A DNA stretch of 64,000 nt from Seohaeicola saemankumensis (GTDB lineage: Bacteria; Pseudomonadota; Alphaproteobacteria; Rhodobacterales; Rhodobacteraceae). The notes below the pieces were generated by a model, which saw only the letters and a program-made list of their open reading frames with translations, made no database searches and was not told where the DNA came from. This document shows, in pieces, positions 1 through 7,388 of the stretch (the stretch's first letter is position 1; each line of letters opens with the position of its first letter). A program made the translations under genes and the position numbers. The stretch lies in contig NZ_JAINWI010000019.1 in NCBI RefSeq assembly GCF_021021435.1, positions 1-64,000 of the forward strand. Direction: 5' to 3'.

Positions 1-185
1 TGATGCCGTCGGGGGGCGGTCACATCATCAGAGCCGGGCTAGGGCCAAAGACAAAGAATGGTGCTTTGGGGCGAGTCACCGATGCCAGCCCATGCCGTCG
101 GGTACGAACAACCATGCGTTCGGGTTCTACTTGGCCCAACGTCCAATTTTTTGGGCTACGAAACCCTGAACCAGATGGAATAACG

Positions 186-412
186 ATGACCGACGAGAGA
201 ATGGCGCTGTTCGTCTGACCAAAAAGCAGGCCGAAAGGGATCTGGTGCGCGAGATGCTGGCCTATGCGGCCGCCCGGATCATGGAGGTGGAAGTGGAACT
301 GCGCACCGGCGCCGCGAACGGCACGCGGTCACCGCTGCGCGAGGTTCAGCGTATTGGATACCGGGAATGGGACAGGGATGTGCTTGTCGGCACCGCGGCG
401 TCAGGCAAATAG
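186..412 (+). pseudogene. IS256-family transposase N-terminal remnant
   Basis: The first codons read MTDERMALFV and then stop. From 215, in another frame, the reading continues LTKKQAERDLVREML, then AARIMEVEVELRTGAANG and SPLREVQRIGYREWD. This is the N-terminus of IS256-family transposases, which usually begins MTDERMAL and continues DLVREML, then EVE.RTGA and a REVQRNGYR.RDWD stretch. One frameshift near 211-218 and loss of everything after about 75 codons make it a dead fragment. It marks the left edge of the island as seen here. The match rests on recalled family sequence, not on a search. Confidence 0.6.
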
Positions 413-1087
413 TTCAGGGCACTCACGGGCGCATTTATTAGTCAGGATAATGTAGACCAGATGCAGCGTTGCGAGACCCGCCAGCAGGCAGAAAAACGAA
501 ATATATGCGAATTGCAGGAAGGCGATATCGACCACGATCACCGCCCCCAGCGTCAGGGCGAAATGGCGCATGTGTTTGTAATGCGACAGCGCTGGCGGGA
601 GGGTGATAAGGGTCACATAGATTGTATTAGTCAGCCAGCGTGGCATCATGAAATCCAGCCACATGGATTTTTCATAGGCCAGAGACTGATTGTTGACCTC
701 GACCACCACCATGTCACTGTTTAGCCCGTGCGGTATGTAAAGCAGCAGTCCGAAAGCCAGCCCGATCAACGCCATGAGGCGGAACAACCGCTTTCGGGGG
801 CTGTCGTCCGGTTCAAGCACGTAGACCGAGAAGGGGACCCAGATCGGCCACATGAACCAGGTGAAAAAGATGAACCCCATTGCCCCCCACAAAACCGTCA
901 GGGGATCGTTTCCGTTCATGCCGACCCAGACAAAACCCTCGGTAAACTGCTGCAGTCCGGCGAAAAGCGGCATCAGGGCAAGCGGGAGATAGCGTTTGTT
1001 GCGCCGCCAAGCCACAATTGAAATGGCCGTGCCGCCGCCAACAAGAAAAACACTGGCGGCAAAGCTGACTTGAGCGGACAGGCACAT
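401..1087 (-). CDS. DUF6629-like integral membrane protein
   Basis: About 228 residues with roughly seven hydrophobic segments. The N-terminus MCLSAQVSFAAS and the LFAGLQQFTEGFVWVG segment resemble the DUF6629 membrane family, whose function is unknown. I chose the start at 1087 instead of the longer 1123 because a GAGGGA Shine-Dalgarno sequence sits about 7 bases upstream and the family starts with MCLSAQ. The gene is transcribed away from the nuo-like operon, and the two share a 256-bp divergent promoter region. Its 3' end overlaps the transposase remnant. No metal-binding motif is evident. Confidence 0.7.
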   Translation of the reverse strand: MCLSAQVSFAASVFLVGGGTAISIVAWRRNKRYLPLALMPLFAGLQQFTEGFVWVGMNGNDPLTVLWGAMGFIFFTWFMWPIWVPFSVYVLEPDDSPRKRLFRLMALIGLAFGLLLYIPHGLNSDMVVVEVNNQSLAYEKSMWLDFMMPRWLTNTIYVTLITLPPALSHYKHMRHFALTLGAVIVVDIAFLQFAYISFFCLLAGLATLHLVYIILTNKCARECPELFA

Positions 1088-1149
1088 TTGACTTCCCTCT
1101 GTCCTGTTTGTTCGGATCGTCAATCATGCAACGCTAAATCACCGGCCAC

Positions 1150-1171
1150 CCAATTGGAAGAAACCAATTGG
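1150..1171. promoter_or_regulatory. Tandem CCAATTGG palindromes in a divergent promoter (candidate operator)
   Basis: Two exact copies of the palindrome CCAATTGG (1150-1157 and 1164-1171) are separated by AAGAAA, giving a 14-bp repeat period. They lie in the divergent intergenic region between the DUF6629-like gene and the complex-I-like operon. The arrangement fits binding of a dimeric repressor or activator, but no regulator gene is adjacent and the family cannot be named. Confidence 0.4.
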
Positions 1172-1343
1172 AGACCTGTGTTCTTGAAGTCCCAAGCCCG
1201 GAATTTTCGGAGAGCTGTAATGATCCGCAGCTCAAAGCGTCTGTGCATAACGGCAGCATGGCCGCTGGCGTTAGTTTGATTGTGCCGTTCTGCTTAAACC
1301 CTTAACACTTTAGAGAGTCGAGCACCCGAAGGAGGTAACACGG

Positions 1344-1706
1344 ATGAGCGAGCTTTCCCAATACGCGATCCTTTTCGGGCTGAGTGTCGGTGTGTTCGGT
1401 TTCGTGCTAAGCCTTTACGGGCTCGCCCGGGCCATCGGGCGCACGCGCTCGGAACCGGGCAAGGACGTGCCCGCCACGGCCGGTACCTTGTCGCGCGATC
1501 CGGTCTGGGTCCGCTATCATGCGCGCTATGCCGGTTATGCGCTGCTGTTTCTGGCCTTCGACATGGAGATGGCGTTCATGTATCCGTGGGCGGTCGTCTA
1601 CCGCGAAGAAGGGCTGATCGCATTGCTCGACATGGGCGTTTTCCTCTCAATCCTGTTCCTGGGCCTGCTCTATGGCTGGAGCCAGGGCGCGTTGAGGCGG
1701 CAATGA
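1344..1706 (+). CDS. nuoA: NuoA-like subunit of complex-I-like operon
   Basis: A 120-residue membrane protein with three hydrophobic helices. It carries the NuoA hallmark FLAFDMEMAFMYPWAVVYRE near residues 70-89, so the conserved acidic pair (D..E) of the proton-translocation interface is present. In complex I, NuoA packs between NuoH and NuoJ at the junction of the peripheral and membrane arms. The start is secure: a strong AAGGAGGT lies 7 bases upstream. It is the first gene of an eight-gene operon, and its stop overlaps the next start (ATGA at 1703-1706). Unlike NuoB, NuoD and NuoH of this operon, it looks canonical. Confidence 0.93.
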   Translation: MSELSQYAILFGLSVGVFGFVLSLYGLARAIGRTRSEPGKDVPATAGTLSRDPVWVRYHARYAGYALLFLAFDMEMAFMYPWAVVYREEGLIALLDMGVFLSILFLGLLYGWSQGALRRQ

Positions 1707-3763
1707 CCATAGCCGGGGCGCGAGAGGGCGCGATGTACGGGATCAGGCGGGCGGTCGCGGCGGCCATGGCGCGCGATCTGACGGCCTTTGTGCTGCCCGG
1801 CCCGTCTGTCGCGCGGTCGATGGGGATCGACCTTGCCAATGCGCACCTGCGTGTTGTAGGCACCCCGCGCCATGCCGACGTTCTCATCGTCGTCGGCCCG
1901 ATTCCGGACGGTCTGCGCGATGCCGCCGCCGTCACCTACGCGCAGATGCCGCGCCCCCGCGCGATCCTGGCACTGGGCGCAGGCGACATCGCCCCGTTGC
2001 CCGATGCGGACGTGTCGGCCCCGCTGACACGGGCCGGGCTGGCCGATCTGCGCCGCGTGATCGCCGCGGGCGCGTTTCGCGCTGACAGCGGGGAGTTTAA
2101 CGCCCCCGCTCTTGAGGTGCGCGTGGAATACACTTGCCCGATGCACCCCGAAATCGTCCGCGACGCCCCCGGAGACTGCCCCAAATGTGGCATGACGTTG
2201 GTGCCGCGCGAAACAGCGTCCGATGGACATGGTGGGCACGGTGGCCACGACATGCCCCGGGAGGACAGGCCAAACCCCGCCGATCACGCACATGCGGGCC
2301 ACGCTCACGACGCGGGCGGGTCGGGGGCATACACTTGCCCGATGCACCCCGAGGTGATCAGCTACGCACCGGGCAAGTGCCCCAAATGCGGCATGAACCT
2401 GGCGAAGGCGGAGGAGGTGGAAAGCCACGGTCACGGGCATGGGCATGGGCACGCAAGCCACGCGCCCTCCGCGCATGGCGATCATGCCGGTCACGACGAC
2501 AAGGCGGGCGGGTCGGGGGCATATAGTTGCCCGATGCACCCCGAGGTGATCAGCGATGCACCGGGCAAGTGCCCTAAATGCGGCATGAACCTGGTGAAGG
2601 CGGAGGAGGTGGAAAGCCACGGTCCCGGTCACGGTCACGGGCATGGCGGTCACGGCGGTCATGGCAAACAGCAGGACCATTCCGGCCACGATGGGCATGC
2701 CGGACATGGCGGCCACTCCAAGGCCACTATCGACGGGATCGAGCCGCATTTCATGTCGATGGTCGAGATGACCAAGGACCAGCCGCGCAGCAGCGACGGG
2801 TTACAGATGGACTGGATCAAGGTGCCGTTCGGGCCGTTCTTTCCCGGCCTGCCGGCTGGGCTGCGGCTGACGTTGACGCTGGATGGCGATACCGTTGCGG
2901 CCAGCGACGCCACGAGCCTTGTCGGCGCGACGGATTTGATGGATGGGCCGCAGATGAGGGTGGCCGATTTCGTCGAGCGTCTGGCCACCATGATGCCGCT
3001 CAGCAGCGTGTCCTATCGCGCGCTGGCTTGCGCTGCGATTGAGGTGGCCGCCGGCGTCGAGCCCGACCATGACGCGCGCCGTGGCCGCGCCGCCGCCGTG
3101 GAACGCGAGCGGATCGCCAGCCACCTGAACTGGCTGGCCGAGTTCGGCCTTCAGTCGGGTTTTTTGTGGCTCGCCGCGCGCGCTGGGGCGTTGCAACTGG
3201 CCGTTCAAGGTGCCGACGTTGCCGGGATTGCCACGCAGGCTGGGGCGATCCGGCGGCTGTCGCGCCGGGTGCAGGCGGCCCCGCTGATGCGGATGCGGCT
3301 TAGACGCATCGCGCGCATCGGCAATGACGCCCCGGCCAGCGGCCCGGTGGACCGGGCGCGAGGTGGCGGATCGGATGCCCGAACGGGTGATCCAACGCTG
3401 AAGGATCTCGGGTTCGAAATGCGCGTCCGCAACGGCGGCGATGCGCTGGCGCGGCTGCGGCTGCGCTGCGACGAGATCGCCCAAAGCCTCGACCTGATCG
3501 CGGCCGCCGGGATGATTGCTGTGCCGCAGGTGCCGGATGTGGACAGGGTGTCGGGCGAGGGCGAGGCTCGCATCGAAACACCGCGCGGCACGGCGTCGCT
3601 GCGCGTGAAGCTGGCCAATGGCAAGGTGGTCGAGGCCGATCTCGACACGCCGACAGACGTGAACATCGCCCTTGTCGAAACGGTGACGGCGCAGCAGGAA
3701 CTGGGCGATGCCCTGAGCGCCGTCGCCTCGCTCGACCTGTCGCCCTGGGAGGTGCGTGGATGA
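1703..3763 (+). CDS. NuoB-like / triple heavy-metal-binding / NuoD-like fusion protein
   Basis: A 686-residue fusion. Residues 1-127 follow NuoB (for example GTPRHADVLIVVGPIPDGLR at 53-72, then QMPRPRAILALG) but lack all four N2-cluster cysteines. Residues about 143-167, 210-234 and 274-298 are three heavy-metal-binding domains (YTCPMHPE...CPKCGM), separated by His/Gly-rich linkers (174-202, 241-265, 305-338). Residues about 340-686 follow NuoD/hydrogenase large subunits (LGFEMRVRNGGDALARLR; RIETPRGTASLRV), but GPQHPATHG is replaced by GPFFPGLPAG. Only two Cys (443, 589) occur in the NuoD part. The start at 1703 overlaps nuoA by ATGA; longer in-frame starts lie inside nuoA. The protein occupies the place of NuoB and NuoCD in the operon. 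It is probably a metal-binding peripheral module without iron-sulfur redox function; this role is inference. Confidence 0.9.
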   Translation: MTIAGAREGAMYGIRRAVAAAMARDLTAFVLPGPSVARSMGIDLANAHLRVVGTPRHADVLIVVGPIPDGLRDAAAVTYAQMPRPRAILALGAGDIAPLPDADVSAPLTRAGLADLRRVIAAGAFRADSGEFNAPALEVRVEYTCPMHPEIVRDAPGDCPKCGMTLVPRETASDGHGGHGGHDMPREDRPNPADHAHAGHAHDAGGSGAYTCPMHPEVISYAPGKCPKCGMNLAKAEEVESHGHGHGHGHASHAPSAHGDHAGHDDKAGGSGAYSCPMHPEVISDAPGKCPKCGMNLVKAEEVESHGPGHGHGHGGHGGHGKQQDHSGHDGHAGHGGHSKATIDGIEPHFMSMVEMTKDQPRSSDGLQMDWIKVPFGPFFPGLPAGLRLTLTLDGDTVAASDATSLVGATDLMDGPQMRVADFVERLATMMPLSSVSYRALACAAIEVAAGVEPDHDARRGRAAAVERERIASHLNWLAEFGLQSGFLWLAARAGALQLAVQGADVAGIATQAGAIRRLSRRVQAAPLMRMRLRRIARIGNDAPASGPVDRARGGGSDARTGDPTLKDLGFEMRVRNGGDALARLRLRCDEIAQSLDLIAAAGMIAVPQVPDVDRVSGEGEARIETPRGTASLRVKLANGKVVEADLDTPTDVNIALVETVTAQQELGDALSAVASLDLSPWEVRG
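2312..2432 (+). repeat. Intragenic tandem repeat unit 1 (metal-binding module)
   Basis: A 121-bp unit encoding [16 protein letters not shown] through KAEEVESHG. It recurs exactly 192 bp downstream at 2504-2624 with 6 base differences by eye (about 95% identity). The first metal-binding domain (about 2129-2203) is more diverged. The pattern indicates a recent in-frame duplication of a 64-codon metal-binding plus His-rich linker cassette. Confidence 0.85.
2504..2624 (+). repeat. Intragenic tandem repeat unit 2 (metal-binding module)
   Basis: Second copy of the 121-bp unit at 2312-2432, offset 192 bp. The differences include TAC to GAT (Tyr to Asp) after EVIS and GCG to GTG in the AKAEE/VKAEE segment. 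The Cys, His and Met metal-ligand positions are identical in both copies. Confidence 0.85.
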
Positions 3764-4659
3764 GCATTCTTGTCGTTCTCCTGTCGCTCGCCGCCGGGGC
3801 CTATGCGCTGGCCGTCATCGAACGATGGGCCGTGCATGGGCACCTGAGCCTGACCGGTCCGGCCTGGGCCGCCTTGGCGCTTATGGGGCGGGAATCGCTG
3901 CTGGCGCGCAAATCTGACCGGTTGTTCTTTGAGCTTGGGCCGGTGCTGCTTTTGGTGGCGGGGCTGATGGCGGTGGCAGTGATCCCGCTGGCGCCGGGGC
4001 TTATCATCACCGACCTGGCGACCGGAGCGCTGTTTTTGAACGCTGCGCTGGCCTATGTGCTGGTGGCGCTGATCATGGCGGGCTGGGGGCCGAACGGGGC
4101 CTACGCCATGATCGCGGGCTGGCGGTTCCTGGGCCAGTTCATTGCCTATGCCATGCTGATCGTGATGCCGATCACCGCCGTCGCCATGCGGGCGGAGTCG
4201 CTCTCGACGGTTGAGATCGTCGCCTCGCAGGCGCAGCTCTGGAACGTGCTGTACCAGCCGATGGGGTTTGTCCTGTTCGTCGTGGCGGCGATGGGGCTGG
4301 CCTGGCTGCCGCCGCTGGACCTGCCCGATGCGACCGGCGAATTGGCCGGCGGGGTCGAGGCGGAATATACCGGCGTGCGGCTGGCAGTGCTGCGGCTGGC
4401 GCGGATGGTCATTATCCTGGCGCTGGCGGGGGCGACCGTGACCTTCTATCTGGGCGGCTGGCTGGGCCCGTGGCTGCCCGCGTGGGCCTGGAGCGCGATC
4501 AAGATCCTGGCCGTGGCCGCGGCCATGCTGAGCGTCGGGCGCTATATGCCGCGCATCCGCGAAGCGCGTTACCTGGCGCTGAGCTGGAAGCTGGGGATCT
4601 CGCTGGCGCTGGCCAATATCTTTGTCGTGGGCGTGATCGCGCTGGTGGTGCCGATATGA
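3760..4659 (+). CDS. nuoH: Degenerate NuoH-like membrane subunit
   Basis: A 299-residue polytopic protein aligned to NuoH through GWGPNGAYAMIAGWR, LDLPDATGELAGGVEAEYTG near residues 190-209, and the C-terminal YLALSWKLGISLALAN. The canonical NuoH quinone-entry segment (RxGPNRVG...) after the first ER is missing: here ER is followed by WAVHGHLSLTGPAW. The SYE glutamate of the central helix is replaced by Ala (QFIAYAML), and the ETNRxPFDLPE loop has become AWLPPLDLPD. In complex I this subunit forms the quinone chamber and the E-channel, so quinone chemistry is doubtful here. ATGA overlaps link it to both neighbours. The identity is clear; the lost residues are the notable feature. Confidence 0.88.
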   Translation: MSILVVLLSLAAGAYALAVIERWAVHGHLSLTGPAWAALALMGRESLLARKSDRLFFELGPVLLLVAGLMAVAVIPLAPGLIITDLATGALFLNAALAYVLVALIMAGWGPNGAYAMIAGWRFLGQFIAYAMLIVMPITAVAMRAESLSTVEIVASQAQLWNVLYQPMGFVLFVVAAMGLAWLPPLDLPDATGELAGGVEAEYTGVRLAVLRLARMVIILALAGATVTFYLGGWLGPWLPAWAWSAIKILAVAAAMLSVGRYMPRIREARYLALSWKLGISLALANIFVVGVIALVVPI

Positions 4660-5171
4660 CGGTTCAGATGATCTTCTTGGCGTTCTTCGGCGGCGCGGCG
4701 GTGTGGTTCGGCGTCGTGGTTTTCCGCACCCATTCGATGGTGCGCTCGGCGCTGGCGCTGCTGTTTTCGCAAACCGCGATAGGGGCGATGTTTCTGGTCA
4801 TGCAGGCCGAGTTTCTGGGCGTGTTGCAGATCATGATGATGGCCACGGAAATGAGCGTGATGGCGATTTTCATGGTGATGTTCATGATGGATCCCGGCGG
4901 CATGGGCAAAATGGACATGACCCACCAGAAACGCCTGTCGCTCTGGGCCGGGGGCATTGGGCTGCTGGCGGCGCTGCTGCTGGTCTGGCTGCCCGATTGG
5001 GGTCCGGTCGCCCTGTCTGTGCCGGGTGCGCATGAACAGGCCGCCGATCTGGGCCGCGAATTGCTGGGCCGGTCAATGTTCATCTTCCAGTCGGCAGGGC
5101 TGACCATCCTGACGGCCATGGTTGCGGCCACGATGGTGGCCATCGTCCCCAACGCGGAGCAGAGCAAATGA
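4656..5171 (+). CDS. nuoJ: NuoJ-like subunit
   Basis: 171 residues with about five membrane helices; FLGVLQIMMMATEMSVMAIF aligns with the NuoJ third helix. Canonical NuoJ has the YVGAV pi-bulge there; this protein instead has MATEMSV, placing a glutamate in the helix and losing the conserved Tyr and Gly. A Met-rich stretch follows (MDPGGMGKMDM). The start at 4656 overlaps the nuoH stop by ATGA, and the stop overlaps nuoK. It belongs to the proximal membrane arm. The substitutions sit in the helix whose rotation is linked to coupling in complex I, which adds to the case for a different input to this machine. Confidence 0.85.
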   Translation: MTVQMIFLAFFGGAAVWFGVVVFRTHSMVRSALALLFSQTAIGAMFLVMQAEFLGVLQIMMMATEMSVMAIFMVMFMMDPGGMGKMDMTHQKRLSLWAGGIGLLAALLLVWLPDWGPVALSVPGAHEQAADLGRELLGRSMFIFQSAGLTILTAMVAATMVAIVPNAEQSK

Positions 5172-5479
5172 TTGTGGAGATGATGATCGCGCTCAGCGTC
5201 GGCGCGGGGCTGTTTGGTATCGGTCTTTACGGCGCGCTGAGCCAGACGAACCTGGTGATGATCATCATGGGGGTCGAGCTGATTTTGGCCGCAGCACTGG
5301 TCAATCTGGTGGCCTTCTGGCGCTATCTGCATCCCGATGAACCGGCCGGTCAGATGTTCGTGCTGATCGTGATGGCGGTGATGGCGGTCGAAATGGCGGT
5401 CGGCTTTGCCATCGCCATCGCGCGGTTCCGGGTGCGCGGGTCGGTTGAGATGGAAGAAGCGCGCGAGTTGAAGGGATGA
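5168..5479 (+). CDS. nuoK: NuoK-like subunit
   Basis: 103 residues and three helices. Both membrane glutamates used in proton transfer by NuoK/MrpC proteins are in place: MGVELILAA (helix 2) and AVEMAVGFAIAI (helix 3). The C-terminus ends ARELKG, similar to many NuoK proteins. The gene overlaps nuoJ and nuoL by four bases (ATGA) on each side. It is one of the subunits of this operon that looks fully functional. Confidence 0.92.
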   Translation: MIVEMMIALSVGAGLFGIGLYGALSQTNLVMIIMGVELILAAALVNLVAFWRYLHPDEPAGQMFVLIVMAVMAVEMAVGFAIAIARFRVRGSVEMEEARELKG

Positions 5480-7371
5480 CGATGCTGGCGCTCATTATCC
5501 TTGCGCCGCTGCTGGCGGGTCTCGCGGCGCTTGTGCTGCGCCGCGCACCCGAAGCGATTGCACTGGCGGGCGTCGGCCTTGGGTTTGTCGCGGCGATGGC
5601 GTTGCTGGCGGGGATCGTTTCCGGTGGCACCATGCAACTAGTCCTGCCGGGGCTGCCGCAGATGCCGCTGCGGTTGGTCGCGACGCCGCTGACGGCGGTG
5701 TTTTCGGCCATGGTGGCGACGGTGGCGGCCAGTGTGCTGATCTACGCTGTCGGTTACATGCGCAGCGACCCCGAGAAGCCGCGCTTTTTCGGGATCCTGC
5801 TGCTGTTTGTCGCCGCGATGCAGGCGCTGGTTCTGGCGGGCGACTGGATCACCGTGCTGGCGGCGTGGGAACTGATCGGTTTTTCCAGCTATCTGCTGAT
5901 CGGGTTCTGGCATGGGCGTGACGGCGTGCCCGGTGCCGCGATGCGGGCGTTTCTGTATACCCGCAGCGCCGATCTGGGGCTTTATCTGGGGATTTTCGTG
6001 CTGATCGGCTGGGCCGGCACCGCGGAAATCTCGGCCACGTTGGATATCACCGGCACGCCCGCACTGGTCGCCGGGTTGCTGTTGCTGATCGGCGCGATGG
6101 GCAAGTCGGCGCAGGTGCCGTTGCAGGACTGGTTGCAGCGCGCCATGGCCGGCCCGACGCCGGTCTCCGCTTTGCTGCATTCCGCGACTCTGGTGGCGGC
6201 GGGGGCGATCCTGCTGATCCGCGTGACCCCGATGCTGCCCGCAGGCGCGCTGATTGCGGTCGGGCTGGTGGGCGGCGTCACCGCCGTCGTTGCCGGCCTG
6301 ATCGCGCTGGCCGAGCGGGACCTGAAGCGGCTGCTGGCCGCCTCGACCTCCAGCCAGTACGGGCTGATGCTGCTGGCCATTGGCGCGGGGGTGCCGGTGG
6401 CGGCGCTGCTGCACCTTATCGCCCACGCGGCGATAAAGAGCACGCTTTTTCTGGGGGCGGGTGTGTTCCAGCATGATCGCGACAGCACCGACATGGATGC
6501 GGTCGCGGGCGCGGGCCGGGCACGACCGCTGGTGCTGGCCGCTTTCGGCATTGCTGCTTTGGCGCTGGCGGGGATCCCGCCGCTGGCGGGGTTCTTTTCC
6601 AAGGACGCGATCCTTGCCGCCGCGCTGGCGGCCCCCGGGGTCGTATGGCTCGCGCCGCTGGCGCTGGCAGGCACGGTGCTGACCGGGGCCTATATGGCGC
6701 GGGCGCTGCGGGTGCTGTGGCAGGGCGAGGCCCAGCCCGTTCTGGGCAAGGGGATGGGCTGGATGGGTGCGGGCATGGCGGTGCTGACGGCGCTGGCGGC
6801 GGGGCTTGGGTTCGCCTTCACGCCGCTGGAACATCTGCTTGAGGCCGAACTGCCGCCGGAAGGAACCGCGATGATCCTCGGGCTTATGGCGGCGCTGAGC
6901 GGCCTGGTGCTGGGCTGGTTCATCCAACCTGCCCGCCTGATGGGGCCGGTTCTGCCGATGGCGCAGCGCGGCTTTGCCGTCGCGGGCGGTATGGACGGGC
7001 TGGTGCTGCGCCCGTCGCTGGCTTTTGCCGCCGCCTGTGAAGGTTTCGAACGGCGTCTGCTGGCGTCGCAACTTGGCCTTGTGCGGATCTTGAGCCTTGG
7101 CACCGCATCCAGTGCCGAGCGTTCAGACAACCGGCTTTATGCCGCGACCCTTCAGGTGGGCCGGATGAACCTGCGCCTGGGTGACAGCGCCGAGACCACC
7201 GACACAAAAGGCATCGACGGGCTGATCTTCGGCCTTGTCGACCGGACAATTGCCGCCGGCCGCCGCCTGCGCCTGCTGCAAAGCGGGCTCATCCACCGCG
7301 AACTCGCCCTGACCGTCATGGGCATTGCCGTCATCGCGGCGGTGCTGCTGATCTTACCGATGTCCTCCTGA
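5476..7371 (+). CDS. nuoL: NuoL-like antiporter subunit
   Basis: 631 residues, normal for NuoL including the C-terminal lateral helix region. The proton-channel residues are present: Glu in WELIGFSSYLLIGFW, Lys in GKSAQVPLQDWL, His in SALLHSATLV and Lys in FFSKDAIL. The segment SALLHSATLVAAGAILLIR is typical of Mrp/NuoL antiporter-like proteins. The C-terminal soluble stretch (about 505-600) is divergent. An overlapping ATGA start couples it to nuoK, and nuoM follows after 17 bp. It should form the distal ion channel of the complex-I-like assembly. Confidence 0.93.
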   Translation: MTMLALIILAPLLAGLAALVLRRAPEAIALAGVGLGFVAAMALLAGIVSGGTMQLVLPGLPQMPLRLVATPLTAVFSAMVATVAASVLIYAVGYMRSDPEKPRFFGILLLFVAAMQALVLAGDWITVLAAWELIGFSSYLLIGFWHGRDGVPGAAMRAFLYTRSADLGLYLGIFVLIGWAGTAEISATLDITGTPALVAGLLLLIGAMGKSAQVPLQDWLQRAMAGPTPVSALLHSATLVAAGAILLIRVTPMLPAGALIAVGLVGGVTAVVAGLIALAERDLKRLLAASTSSQYGLMLLAIGAGVPVAALLHLIAHAAIKSTLFLGAGVFQHDRDSTDMDAVAGAGRARPLVLAAFGIAALALAGIPPLAGFFSKDAILAAALAAPGVVWLAPLALAGTVLTGAYMARALRVLWQGEAQPVLGKGMGWMGAGMAVLTALAAGLGFAFTPLEHLLEAELPPEGTAMILGLMAALSGLVLGWFIQPARLMGPVLPMAQRGFAVAGGMDGLVLRPSLAFAAACEGFERRLLASQLGLVRILSLGTASSAERSDNRLYAATLQVGRMNLRLGDSAETTDTKGIDGLIFGLVDRTIAAGRRLRLLQSGLIHRELALTVMGIAVIAAVLLILPMSS

Positions 7372-7388
7372 AGAAAGACGACCCCGCC

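Noticed and set aside
3-218. 71-codon open frame at the left edge
   Set aside because: Arg/Pro-rich shadow without a ribosome site; only its last codons coincide with the IS256-like transposase start.
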